59,023 nt of DNA from an uncultured Erysipelotrichaceae bacterium. GTDB taxonomy: Bacteria; Bacillota_I; Bacilli_A; RF39; UBA660. Below are positions 18,504-27,182 of the stretch, in pieces. The stretch lies in NCBI GenBank assembly GCA_948442015.1, contig CAOJRP010000007.1, positions 1 through 59,023 of the forward strand, read 5' to 3'. Numbering within the stretch: the first letter of the stretch is position 1; each line of letters begins with the position of its first letter. Both the position numbers and the translations under genes were made by a program. The notes below the pieces were generated by a model. It was not told the DNA's origin, made no database searches, and was given only the letters and a program-made list of their open reading frames with translations.

Positions 18504-18720
18504 TAAAATAAGTTTAGAGCAATTTTTAGAGAGTTTTAATATTGATGAACAAATAACAATTTTAGAAGAAGATAATATTATATTCAAAGGTATAATAAAA
18601 GAAATTCCTTTTAAAATTTTAAATAATTCTTATGTTCAAGCGAATAGTGTTTATTTAGATAATAATTTTATAATTATAGAAATTTTTAATAGTTATAATT
18701 TTTGTAAAAGAGAGGTTTAG
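18493..18720 (+). CDS. Small unknown protein
   Basis: 75 residues starting inside the end of the previous gene. The sequence alternates hydrophobic and charged residues (EQITILEEDNIIFKGIIKEI), suggesting a small beta-rich domain such as an SH3-like or phage-tail-like barrel; I cannot name a family. The stop is four bases before the DnaA-like gene. Small size and tight packing suggest a subunit or adaptor in the operon. Confidence 0.55.
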   Translation: MENNKISLEQFLESFNIDEQITILEEDNIIFKGIIKEIPFKILNNSYVQANSVYLDNNFIIIEIFNSYNFCKREV

Positions 18721-18724
18721 TAAT

Positions 18725-19156
18725 ATGTTAGAAAAAAATAAAATAGCTTATACACTTTTAGGCATCGTAAAAGAAAGTATTATCAAAAGTAAAGAACCAA
18801 TATACAATCCTATAGCTTTAATAGGATTAAATAAAGGCAAAAGACATCGTTTTTTCTTTAGAATATTTGATAAAGATTTTAATACTCAATATAAGTCTTT
18901 AGTTAATTATGGTTCTATTGCTAAAATTGATTTAGAAATGGTTTCTAAGAAGAAACTGATTATTTTAGAAAATATCCATGAAATAGTTGGAAATAAAAAT
19001 ATGCAAAATAAATTACACGAATTATTAGAATTATGTTTTAAGTTCAAAGTGCAAGTTATTTTATGCAGTGATGCAAATATAGAAGAATTAGATGTTGATG
19101 AAGTTTTAAAAAGTAAAATGTTATATGGTTTAAAGGTATGGTTAAATGAAAAGTAA
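18725..19156 (+). CDS. DnaA/Hda-like AAA+ fragment with degenerate P-loop
   Basis: 143 residues. YNPIALIGLNKGKRHRFFF stands where DnaA has YNPLFIYGGVGLGKTHL; the Gly pattern and the Lys-Thr pair are lost. KLIILENIHEIVGNKNMQNK matches the DnaA Walker B region (LLIDDIQFIAGKxxTQEE) with Glu for Asp, and VQVILCSDANIEELDVDEVL matches sensor 1 and the helix after it (QIVLTSDRPPKEIPxLEDRL). Domains I, II and IV of DnaA are missing. It is therefore likely not an initiator ATPase but a possible DnaA-binding regulator in the style of Hda. It ends the operon that lies just upstream of parA-parB. Family call is by eye; moderate confidence. Confidence 0.5.
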   Translation: MLEKNKIAYTLLGIVKESIIKSKEPIYNPIALIGLNKGKRHRFFFRIFDKDFNTQYKSLVNYGSIAKIDLEMVSKKKLIILENIHEIVGNKNMQNKLHELLELCFKFKVQVILCSDANIEELDVDEVLKSKMLYGLKVWLNEK

Positions 19157-19411
19157 ATTGATTGTCCGAAATAAAAGGACTTTTAGTAATTGTTTCTTTT
19201 TAATAAAATAAATATTGAACTAGGTGAAGATTTATTAAAAAGAGATAACTTTAGAAGAAAAAATCTCTAAACTTACTGCTTTAGAACCAATTCCTTTCCT
19301 TTTAAATATGAATATAAATAGGGAAAAGAAGGATTTTATTTCCTTTAGAATTCTTTGTAAGAAAATGATAAAACTATGTTATAATAACTAATCAAGAAAG
19401 AGGTTTTAATT

Positions 19412-20008
19412 ATGAAAGTTGTTACAGAAATGCAGTTTATGTTCAAAAAAAGGATATGAATTTTTTACTTCATAAGGATTTTGAAATGCCAGAATTTGTA
19501 GTTTATAAAACTTATGGGAATATTTTTGTTGTTACTGGTAATAGTAAATATGATTTTATTGAGTTTAATGCTCCTGAAGAAATAGAATATTTTAAGAGCT
19601 TAGATTGGATAGTTGATTATAACAAAGTTAAAGATTTAAGTGAAACGAAGATTTTAACATTAGGGCAAAAGATTGCAGAAGAAAAAAATAGTATTGCAAA
19701 TAATTTTAATGCAATGACAGAAGAAGAAAAAAGAAAAGAATATGAATATGGTTACTCAATGTGAATTACTTGATCATAAAATGTATTCCTTAAGAGATAT
19801 CTTATGGCTTAAGCAAGGTAATATACAAATGGAGTTGCCCGAAGGAGTAGAAATGCCTATAGAATTACAAAAAGAACAAAGTATTAAGCAAGAAGAAAAT
19901 GGTATTAGATTGTTAAAATGTTTTATGTTTAACAAAAATAATAAAAATCAACAAGACAAAAGAAGAAATTTATTAAATTATACTATGTTTAAAAGAGATA
20001 ATAAATAA
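19412..20008 (+). pseudogene. Unknown gene broken by two frameshifts
   Basis: An ATG at 19412 behind AAAGAGG opens MKVVTEMQF but stops at once. A shift in the A7 run near 19446-19452 joins it to a frame reading VQKKDMNFLLHKDFEMPEFV up to GYSM at 19764, and a second shift joins ELLDHKMYSLRDILWLKQGN up to the TAA at 20008. The three pieces form a reasonable protein of about 195 residues with an acidic middle and a Lys/Asn-rich tail. I do not recognise the family. The region 19157-19411 before it contains short coding-like traces (INIELGEDLLKRDNF) with stops and no intact gene. Confidence 0.5.
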
Positions 20009-20010
20009 TT

Positions 20011-20056
20011 AAGAATTATAAGTTAATTATGTAATTGCTAATAATTCTTTTTCTTT
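20011..20056 (+). terminator. Hairpin terminator upstream of parA
   Basis: AAGAATTAT (20011-20019) and ATAATTCTT (20041-20049) form a perfect nine-base stem around a 21-base loop and are followed by TTTCTTT. It would separate the broken gene from the parA transcript. Confidence 0.55.
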
Positions 20057-20159
20057 GCAAAATTAGGCTAAAATAAATTGTTAAAAATCTATGACAATTC
20101 GCCTCATATATGGTAAAATATTTCTTAGTGACAGTAATCGATTTAAAGGTGGTAAAAAT

Positions 20160-20945
20160 ATGGCAAAAGTAATATCTGTTGTAAATCAAAAAGGAGGAGT
20201 TGGAAAAACTACTTCTAGTATTAATTTAGCTGCAGCCTTAGGAAAAGAAGGGAAAAATACTTTATTAATTGATTTTGACCCTCAAGGAAATGCCTCAACA
20301 GGACTTGGTTTATCTAATGGAGATTTCAAACACGACATATACGATGTCATGGTGGGAGCTTGTGAAATAAAAGATGCCATAATTAAGACAAAGTTTAAGA
20401 ATCTTTCTGTTATTCCTTCCACTATAAATCTTGCAGGAATTGATGTTGAATTTGTTAAAAATATGTTAGAAGATAAAACTTTTCATCAAAATGAACAATT
20501 AAGAGAAGCGATAAAAGATATTACGGATTTATATGATTTTATCATTATTGATTGCCAACCATCTTTAGGATTATCAACAATGAATGCTTTAGTTGCTAGC
20601 GATTCTGTTATTATCCCTGTTCAATGTGAGTTCTTTGCCCTTGATGGTATTACCCAACTTCTAAATTCCATAATAATGGTGCAATCAAACTTAAACCCTA
20701 ATTTAAGAATTGAAGGAGTACTACTAACAATGTTAGATGGTAGAACGAATATTGGACTAGAAGTAATAGAAGAAGTAAGAAAGTATTTTAAAAATAAAGT
20801 ATTTAATACAATAATTCCAAGACTTGTAAGACTTGTCGAAGCTCCAAGTCATGGAAAGCCAATAAGTGATTATGATCCAACTAGTAGAGCAACACTTGCT
20901 TATCAAAATTTAGCAAAGGAAGTGATTGAAAGAAATGGAAACTAA
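20160..20945 (+). CDS. parA: Chromosome partitioning ATPase ParA (Soj)
   Basis: ParA/Soj is a deviant Walker ATPase that moves along the nucleoid and, with ParB, segregates the origin; in Bacilli it also controls DnaA. 261 residues. The P-loop KGGVGKTTSSINLA begins at about residue 11, the Walker A' motif is FDPQGNAS and Walker B is FIIIDCQPSLG. The true start is the ATG at 20160 behind AAAGGTGG; frames further up are chance. parB starts before the parA stop, so the two are coupled. The DnaA-like gene upstream may be linked in function. Confidence 0.93.
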   Translation: MAKVISVVNQKGGVGKTTSSINLAAALGKEGKNTLLIDFDPQGNASTGLGLSNGDFKHDIYDVMVGACEIKDAIIKTKFKNLSVIPSTINLAGIDVEFVKNMLEDKTFHQNEQLREAIKDITDLYDFIIIDCQPSLGLSTMNALVASDSVIIPVQCEFFALDGITQLLNSIIMVQSNLNPNLRIEGVLLTMLDGRTNIGLEVIEEVRKYFKNKVFNTIIPRLVRLVEAPSHGKPISDYDPTSRATLAYQNLAKEVIERNGN

Positions 20946-21825
20946 AAGAAAGGCCTTAGGAAAAGGATTAGAACAACTATTTTCTAATGAAAGAATTGAT
21001 TTTGATAACTTTGAAAAAGAAATAGTTGATACTGCTAAACCTAGCGATATTAAAGAAATATCTTTAGAGGAAATCCAAGCTAATCCGTATCAACCAAGAA
21101 AAACATTTGATGATAAAGCTTTAGAAGAATTAGCTGAATCAATTAAAGCTCATGGAGTGGTTCAACCAATTATTGTTAAAAAAACTATTAAAGGATACTA
21201 CATTATTGCTGGTGAGCGAAGAACAAGAGCATCTAAATTAGCTGGCTTAAAAACAATTCCTGCTATAGTACGTGACTTTGATGATGAAGAAATGATGGAA
21301 ATTGCTCTAATTGAAAATATTCAAAGAGAAGACTTAAATCCAATTGAAGAAGCTGAAGCTTTTTCTAAAATATTAAGTACTAATAATATGACACAAGAAG
21401 AAGCTGCCAAGAAATTTGGTAAAAGTAGAAGTTATGTTACAAACTTACTGGGTTTATTAAATCTTCCATCAAAAGTAAAAGACTATGTTAAAGAAAATAA
21501 AATTTCCATGAGTCATGCAAGAGCCCTATCAAAATATGATGATGAAGCAAAAATTGAAGAACTAGCTAATCGAATTATTGATGAAAACTTAACAGTTCGT
21601 GATATTGAAAAAATATCAGGTGGCGATGATGAGCTTAAGAGAAACAAGATTACTAGGCATATAACATCAAATGGTGGGAACTTTGCTATTTATGAAAATA
21701 TAATGCGAGAAAAAATAGGCACAAGAGTAAAAATTACTAATAAAAGAATTGAAATACCTTATGATTCAGAAAAAGACTTAGAAAGAATTTTAGAAATACT
21801 TAATATAAGTGTGGATGGTGAATAA
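20926..21825 (+). CDS. parB: Chromosome partitioning protein ParB (Spo0J)
   Basis: ParB binds parS sites near the origin, spreads with CTP and loads SMC. 299 residues. The N-terminal domain has IQANPYQPRKTFDD and the CTP-binding GERRTRAS; ENIQREDLNPIEEAEAF and the HTH KKFGKSRSYVTNLLGLLNLP follow. AAGGA lies five bases before the TTG at 20926, making that the better start, although the ATG at 20935 in the same frame is possible and gives a more usual N-terminus. No complete parS site is visible in the window. Confidence 0.93.
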   Translation: MKEMETKRKALGKGLEQLFSNERIDFDNFEKEIVDTAKPSDIKEISLEEIQANPYQPRKTFDDKALEELAESIKAHGVVQPIIVKKTIKGYYIIAGERRTRASKLAGLKTIPAIVRDFDDEEMMEIALIENIQREDLNPIEEAEAFSKILSTNNMTQEEAAKKFGKSRSYVTNLLGLLNLPSKVKDYVKENKISMSHARALSKYDDEAKIEELANRIIDENLTVRDIEKISGGDDELKRNKITRHITSNGGNFAIYENIMREKIGTRVKITNKRIEIPYDSEKDLERILEILNISVDGE

Positions 21826-21827
21826 AA

Positions 21828-22646
21828 ATGGATAAGTTCTTAAAACTTGTTTCGTTAATTACTAAAAAAGAAGTATATGGATTTATTATTACAGTTCTTG
21901 TAGGTATTGTTTTATATAGAATTTCTGTAATTGTTCTAGAAAAAATAGTAAAATCTGGTAAAACAGATTATGAAAGAAAAAAAAGAAGAACTATTGTCGA
22001 ACTTTTAAAAAATATTTTTAAATATAGTATATTTATAATAGTAATTCTCTTTATTTTAAACTTATATGGTTATGATGTTAAAGCTCTAGTAGCTGGTCTA
22101 GGAATTATTGCTACAGTTTTAGGTTTAGCATTGCAAGATACCTTAAAAGACTTTATTGGAGGAATTACAATTATTATTGAAAACTATTTTGTCACAGGAG
22201 ATATTGTCGAATATAATGGGTTTACTGGAACAGTTATTGAACTGACTTTAAAATCAACGAAAATTAAAGCTCCAACAGGAAATGTCCTTGTTGTATCCAA
22301 TCGTAATATTAATGAGATAATTAATTTATCGCAAAAAGTTGCTACCGTTTTTGTTACTCTTCCCCTTGCTTATGAAGAAGATGTCTTAAATGTCGAAAAA
22401 ATAATTAATAATAAAATATCTAAAGAAATAAGTAAAATAGAAGGAGTAGTTAAAAATAGTTTTAAATATCATGGTGTTAGTAAACTAGATTCATCTTCAA
22501 TTAACTATTTAATTAGTGTTGATTGTAAACAAGATAAAAGATGGCAAATAGAAAGAGACTTAACAAGAACAGCTTTAATTCTCCTTAATCAAAATAATAT
22601 TAAGATACCATATAATCAAGTAGAGGTGCATAATGCAAAAGATTAA
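21828..22646 (+). CDS. Small-conductance mechanosensitive channel, MscS family
   Basis: 272 residues. Three hydrophobic segments: about 14-36, 60-80 and 85-105, the last (LVAGLGIIATVLGLALQDTL) being the Gly/Ala-rich pore helix TM3 typical of MscS. The beta domain follows with IGGITIIIENYFVTGDIVEY. These channels release solutes on osmotic downshift. It begins two bases after parB and overlaps the DUF951 gene, within the origin-side operon. Confidence 0.88.
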   Translation: MDKFLKLVSLITKKEVYGFIITVLVGIVLYRISVIVLEKIVKSGKTDYERKKRRTIVELLKNIFKYSIFIIVILFILNLYGYDVKALVAGLGIIATVLGLALQDTLKDFIGGITIIIENYFVTGDIVEYNGFTGTVIELTLKSTKIKAPTGNVLVVSNRNINEIINLSQKVATVFVTLPLAYEEDVLNVEKIINNKISKEISKIEGVVKNSFKYHGVSKLDSSSINYLISVDCKQDKRWQIERDLTRTALILLNQNNIKIPYNQVEVHNAKD

Positions 22647-22830
22647 TTTAAATGATGAAGTAATAATGAAAAAACAACATGCCTGTGGGACTAATTTATG
22701 GACTATTACAAGAATAGGTGTTGATGTTAAAATAAAATGTAAGAATTGTGGTAGAGAAGTCATGCTTGATAGAATGGAATTTGAAAAAAAGGTTAAAAAG
22801 ATAATGGGTGAAAAAAATGAAAATGAATAA
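22633..22830 (+). CDS. DUF951 protein (YyzM-like)
   Basis: 65 residues with the family signature KKQHACGTNLWTITRIGVDV and IKCKNCGREVMLDR. The Cys in HxCG and the CxxCG pair suggest zinc binding. Members lie between spo0J and ychF in many Bacilli, exactly as here. The biochemical role is not known. It overlaps the mscS gene by 14 bases. Confidence 0.88.
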   Translation: MQKINLNDEVIMKKQHACGTNLWTITRIGVDVKIKCKNCGREVMLDRMEFEKKVKKIMGEKNENE

Positions 22831-24355
22831 TATTAAAGAAAAGATTACTTTAAATCCAATAATGACATTTATAATATTAATAATTGCTGTTATTGTTTTA
22901 AGTTGGTTTTTACACTTAATTGGTTTTGAAGCAACATATAATAAGATAAACACAAGTACAAATGAATATTACCAAGTAACTGAAACAGTAGAGTCTTTAA
23001 TAAGTATTGCTGGAATTAAATATATTTTTCAAACAACAGTATCGAACTTTGCCTCATTCACCCCTTTAAGCATGTTAATCATTGTTCTAATTGGAATAGG
23101 TGTTATGGAAAAAAGTGGTTTTTTAAAAACTTCGATAACCCTTTTAACGAAGAAAAGCAGAAAAAAAACAATTACTTTTGTTTGGGGCTTAATTTGTATT
23201 TTATCAAGTATTTTAGGAGATTTATCTTATATAATAGCTATCCCTTTAAGTGCTTTATTATTTTCTTATGGTAGACGTAATCCAATGCTTGGAATAGTTG
23301 CAACCTTTGCTGCTTTAACTTGTGGTTCAGGAATAAATCTTTTCTTATCATCTCAAGACAGTTCATTAATGACTTTAACTTTACAAAGTGCTAATTTACT
23401 AGATAGTGGTTATACTTTAGGTACTAAAACGTTTATCTTTATAATGTTTGCTGCTACTTTAATTATGGCTTTTGTTATTACAGAGATAACGGAAAGATAT
23501 ACAGCTAATAAAATTGAAAGATACGAATTTAAAGAAGAAAAAAGAGAATTTAAACTAGGTAAAAAAGAAGTAAGAGGATTAATTTTTTCTCTTACAGCAG
23601 GAGTTATTTATTTATTAGTATTCTTATATAATATTATTCCAGGACTTCCTTTATCAGGGAAATTATTAGATGATAGCCAAGTATTTTATATTGATAAGTT
23701 ATTTAGTTATGATTCATTCTTTAGTAATGGCTTTGTCTTCATTGTAACAATGTTATTTGTTATTTTAGGATTATTCTATGGTCTTGGTGCTAGAACGATA
23801 AAAAACAATAATGATTTATGTGATGATTTAGGTCATTCTCTAGATGGAATAGGTAAAATATTAGTTATAATTTTATTTGCTTCAGTACTATTAAATATCT
23901 ATAAATATAGTAACATTGGCAATGTCATTGTAGCTAACTTAGCAAGACTATTAAATACTGCATCTATAACGGGTATTCCTCTTATAATTTTATTGTTCAT
24001 AATTGGGATGATATCGACAATATTCTTGCCCAACTCTCAAGCTAAGTGGGTGCTACTAGCAACAACTGCAGTACCAGCATTTATGAATTCTGGCTTATCT
24101 CCTGAGTATGCTCAAGTAATATTCAGATTTAGTGAATGTGCTACAATTTGCTTGACGCCATTACTTGCTTACTATGTTATTTACTTAGCATATATTGAAA
24201 AATATAATCAAAATACAAGTGCTATAGCGATGTTTAGAACACTTAAATATCAAATCCCTTATGCAATAGCAACAGTAGCTGTCTTAATAATTTTAGCAGT
24301 AGCTTGGTATTTAATTGGAGTACCTATTGGTATAAATGGGGCGGTAGTTATTTAA
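22817..24355 (+). CDS. AbgT family transporter
   Basis: 512 residues with ten or more hydrophobic segments. IGIGVMEKSGFLKTSI, ILGDLSYIIAIPLSALLF and ATFAALTCGSGINLFLSSQD match the AbgT family, named for p-aminobenzoyl-glutamate uptake and, in other members, antimetabolite efflux. The substrate here is open. The start is ATG 22817 (ATG at 22823 is a second choice); the GTG at 22808 is too close to the upstream site. It overlaps the DUF951 gene, so it is probably cotranscribed with parAB. Confidence 0.85.
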   Translation: MKMNNIKEKITLNPIMTFIILIIAVIVLSWFLHLIGFEATYNKINTSTNEYYQVTETVESLISIAGIKYIFQTTVSNFASFTPLSMLIIVLIGIGVMEKSGFLKTSITLLTKKSRKKTITFVWGLICILSSILGDLSYIIAIPLSALLFSYGRRNPMLGIVATFAALTCGSGINLFLSSQDSSLMTLTLQSANLLDSGYTLGTKTFIFIMFAATLIMAFVITEITERYTANKIERYEFKEEKREFKLGKKEVRGLIFSLTAGVIYLLVFLYNIIPGLPLSGKLLDDSQVFYIDKLFSYDSFFSNGFVFIVTMLFVILGLFYGLGARTIKNNNDLCDDLGHSLDGIGKILVIILFASVLLNIYKYSNIGNVIVANLARLLNTASITGIPLIILLFIIGMISTIFLPNSQAKWVLLATTAVPAFMNSGLSPEYAQVIFRFSECATICLTPLLAYYVIYLAYIEKYNQNTSAIAMFRTLKYQIPYAIATVAVLIILAVAWYLIGVPIGINGAVVI

Positions 24356-24382
24356 AACAATTGAATAATCAGTTGTTTTTTT
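24355..24382 (+). terminator. Terminator after abgT-like gene
   Basis: AAACAATTGA and TCAGTTGTTT pair through ten positions, with one G-U wobble, around an ATAA loop, and a T run follows. The stem begins in the stop codon of the transporter gene. This closes the parAB-abgT transcript before ychF. Confidence 0.72.
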
Positions 24383-24413
24383 ATATAATAAGTAAAGAAA
24401 TTGAGGTGGTATA

Positions 24414-25517
24414 ATGGCTTTAAAAGCAGGCATAGTTGGATTACCTAATGTAGGAAAATCAACTCTTTTTAATGCTATTACAAAGAAAAATATTTTAGCT
24501 GCAAATTTTCCTTTTGCAACAATTGAACCAAATGTTGGAGTAGTTACAGTTCCAGATAGAAGATTAGATGTTTTAAATAAAATGTATGAACCTAAAAGTT
24601 TAGTTCCTACTACTTTTGAATTTACGGATATTGCAGGACTTGTTAAAGGTGCATCTAAAGGAGAAGGACTTGGAAATAAGTTCTTATCGCATATTAGAGA
24701 AGTTGATGCGATTGTTGAAGTAGTAAGATGTTTTGATAATGCTGAAATTACTCACGTTGAAGGAAATACTGACCCAGTAAGAGATATTGAAATTATTAAT
24801 ACAGAACTTATTTTAGCAGATTTGGAAATAGTCGAAAATAGAATTGGGAAAATAGAGAAGAAAGCTGAAACTACTAAAGATAAGCAAACAGTATTAGAAT
24901 TAGGGGCCTTAAAGAAAGCTCAAAGCACATTATTAGAGAATAAGCCATTAAGAAGTATTGAATATACAAAAGATGAATTAGAAATCATCAAGCCTTTTAA
25001 TTTTATTACTCTAAAGAAAATTATTTATGTTGCGAATGTATCAGACGAAGATGTAGCAAAGGGAAATTCTTATACAAATGAAGTAAGAGACTATGCCAAA
25101 AAAGAAGGGGCAGAAGTAGTTATAATGTCTGCTAAATTAGAAAGTGAATTATCTGATTTAGATAGTGATGACAAAAAAATCTTTTTAGAAGAATTGGGAA
25201 TAGAAGAAAGTGGTTTAGATTTACTTATTAAAGCAACTTATTCTCTTCTTGGGTTAAAAACATTTTTTACATCAGGTAAAGATGAAGTTAGAGCTTGGAC
25301 TTTTAAAGATGGAATGAAAGCTCCAGAATGTGCGGGAATTATTCATACAGACTTTGAAAGAGGATTTATTAAAGCAGAAGTTATGTCTTTTGATGTTTTA
25401 GAAGAACTAAAAAGTGAAAAAACAGTAAAAGAAGCAGGAAAATTAAGATTAGAAGGAAAAGAATACATCATGCAAGATGGAGATATTTGTTTCTTTAGAT
25501 TTAATGTTACAAAATAG
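24414..25517 (+). CDS. ychF: Redox-regulated ATPase YchF (Obg-like)
   Basis: 367 residues. YchF/OLA1 is a P-loop protein of the Obg group that hydrolyses ATP and binds ribosomes. G1 is GLPNVGKSTLFNAI, switch region AANFPFATIEPNVG, G3 DIAGLVKGASKGEGLGN, and the Obg-typical NVSD stands where GTPases have NKxD. The C-terminal TGS domain (FFTSGKDEVRAWTFKDGMKA) is complete. GAGGTGG precedes the ATG. In Bacilli the gene lies between the parAB block and rpsF-ssb-rpsR; here 2.6 kb of accessory genes intervene. Confidence 0.95.
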   Translation: MALKAGIVGLPNVGKSTLFNAITKKNILAANFPFATIEPNVGVVTVPDRRLDVLNKMYEPKSLVPTTFEFTDIAGLVKGASKGEGLGNKFLSHIREVDAIVEVVRCFDNAEITHVEGNTDPVRDIEIINTELILADLEIVENRIGKIEKKAETTKDKQTVLELGALKKAQSTLLENKPLRSIEYTKDELEIIKPFNFITLKKIIYVANVSDEDVAKGNSYTNEVRDYAKKEGAEVVIMSAKLESELSDLDSDDKKIFLEELGIEESGLDLLIKATYSLLGLKTFFTSGKDEVRAWTFKDGMKAPECAGIIHTDFERGFIKAEVMSFDVLEELKSEKTVKEAGKLRLEGKEYIMQDGDICFFRFNVTK

Positions 25518-25518
25518 T

Positions 25519-25968
25519 ATGCAAAAAAGTGTTAGTTGTTTTGTTCTAAATTATTCGAAAGAGTTAGATAAAATTGGAACATATTTATATAAAGAATTAA
25601 AGAGTTTTACTAATAAATATCATAAAATATTAGTTTTAGATAAGCAAAAAGAAATTGAAATAAATTTAATGTTAGATGAAAAATTAGCAATAAGCAGTAT
25701 AAAAAAACTTATTAATATTAGAACATTTAGAACTATTAATAAAGATGAATTAACTAATTTACTAAAAAATAGAATTATAACTATTTTAGAAAATGACAAT
25801 GTTTTTGTACCTCTTTATATTAAAGAAGAAGTCAATGATTTATTTAATTTAGATAAGAAAATTAAGAGCAATTTAAAAGATACTGAAGAAATATTAAAAG
25901 AAATTAAGGATAGTGATAATTATGATTTTAGATTTTGGAAAAGAAATAAAGCAAAAGAAAAGAATTAA
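25519..25968 (+). CDS. Unknown helical protein downstream of ychF
   Basis: 149 residues from the ATG two bases after the ychF stop; further in-frame ATGs at 25504 and 25477 lie inside ychF and none has a clear ribosome site, so reinitiation after ychF is likely. The protein is Lys/Glu/Ile-rich and helical, with a possible coiled coil near the end (KKIKSNLKDTEEILKEIKDS). No family recognised. It overlaps the next frame by about 47 bases. Confidence 0.5.
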   Translation: MQKSVSCFVLNYSKELDKIGTYLYKELKSFTNKYHKILVLDKQKEIEINLMLDEKLAISSIKKLINIRTFRTINKDELTNLLKNRIITILENDNVFVPLYIKEEVNDLFNLDKKIKSNLKDTEEILKEIKDSDNYDFRFWKRNKAKEKN

Positions 25969-26434
25969 AAGTGATTCGGAGATATGGACTTTAGAAAGTA
26001 GGGAGATTAATAGCTTATATGCATTATCAAATAGAATTCAATATATGCTAAGAAATGGTTATCAACTTACAATATCATCTGATAGGTTAAAAGATAAATG
26101 TAATGCTTTTTTAGCCTTAAAATATACGGGTAATCCTTTAGATGATTTTGAAGAAGTTGATATTAATAGTTTACTTTCCACTGATTCTTCAATAAAGGAT
26201 TATTTAACTGATGGGATAGCAGTTATTATTGTATTTAATGGCAAAGAAACTGTTTTTGAAGGTTTTGTGGTTAGGAAATTAACGGAAGGACCATATTGTG
26301 AAAATTGTGGAAGTGAGGAGGTAGCAGAAACTAGAGTGAAAGCAAATAGTTTTAAAGAGTGTTTGAAGAAAATGGAAGATAGATTATTAGTTATAGATAA
26401 AGCAAGTGGAAAAGGGCTTGTATTAAGAAAATAA
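25922..26434 (+). CDS. Unknown protein with a C-x-x-C-G-S pair
   Basis: 170 residues from ATG 25922; AAGGA at 25906-25910 supports this start, while a GTG at 25913 is too close. No membrane segment. GPYCENCGSEEVAETR near residue 125 holds one Cys pair that could be half of a zinc site. The beginning overlaps the end of the previous gene in another frame. Composition is similar to the neighbours. I cannot name a family. Confidence 0.55.
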   Translation: MILDFGKEIKQKKRIKSDSEIWTLESREINSLYALSNRIQYMLRNGYQLTISSDRLKDKCNAFLALKYTGNPLDDFEEVDINSLLSTDSSIKDYLTDGIAVIIVFNGKETVFEGFVVRKLTEGPYCENCGSEEVAETRVKANSFKECLKKMEDRLLVIDKASGKGLVLRK

Positions 26435-26497
26435 TTTATTTTTCTTGCAATAATGTGAAATTAGACTACAATAAAATACCTAAAGAGGAGTGATACT

Positions 26498-27056
26498 GTG
26501 GAACAAGTAAAAGAGGAAATATCATTTAATTATTTTTTACTAATGTTTAATAAAGAAATTTATAATCGAACTAATAGAGTACGTTATGAAATGCAAGAAG
26601 ATGAAGACGATTTTTATGTTTTATCTGATAAAGAGCAAATGCAAATATTTAATGATTCTTTTTCTGAAATTTCTTGTTAATTACTTGGTTTTAACTGAGA
26701 ATAATGAGATTGTAATTCGACCTGGAAATCCAGTTGATTTATGTAGACTAATATTGAGTGATTTAAAAGATACACTTTATAAAGAAAGTTTTCTAAAATC
26801 GTTGCAATTTATTGTAAATATGTATTTAGATAAATTAGGAAAAGGATGTCCTGCATTAATGAATAGTGATGAAAAAGATAAAGAAAAGTCTTTTAAAATT
26901 ATTTATGACTCTGAGCAAAGAATGAATACTTTTGATAGTATTAATATGCCTTTAGAAGAACAAATTGAGACAATGGTACAAGTTTTAAAACTTGTAATGG
27001 ATAATCAAGAAATAGATTTACCTAATGTTGAAAAGATTATTCGTACGGATATATAA
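26498..27056 (+). pseudogene. Unknown gene with one frameshift
   Basis: A GTG at 26498 behind AGAGGAG begins MEQVKEEISFNYFLLMFNKE. The frame stops at 26680, but a one-base shift near 26666-26670 joins FNDSFSE to FLVNYLVLTENNEIVIRPGN and onward to 27056. Together they give about 185 acidic, helical residues with no known domain. The shift is not in a long homopolymer. Either a recent mutation or an assembly error. Confidence 0.55.
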
Positions 27057-27070
27057 ATAAAAGCTTAAAA

Positions 27071-27108
27071 GTTATCAATTACATTAAAAAGTGGTTGATA
27101 TTTTTTTT
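27071..27108 (+). terminator. Terminator
   Basis: TATCAATTAC (27073-27082) pairs with GTGGTTGATA (27091-27100) with two wobble pairs around an eight-base loop, and eight Ts follow. It ends transcription from the upstream unknown genes. Confidence 0.7.
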
Positions 27109-27182
27109 GTTAAAAAATTAAAAATTTCTACTTGACTACAAAACAAATGTATGATAATTTTATAACAAGGGAGGGTTTGAAA

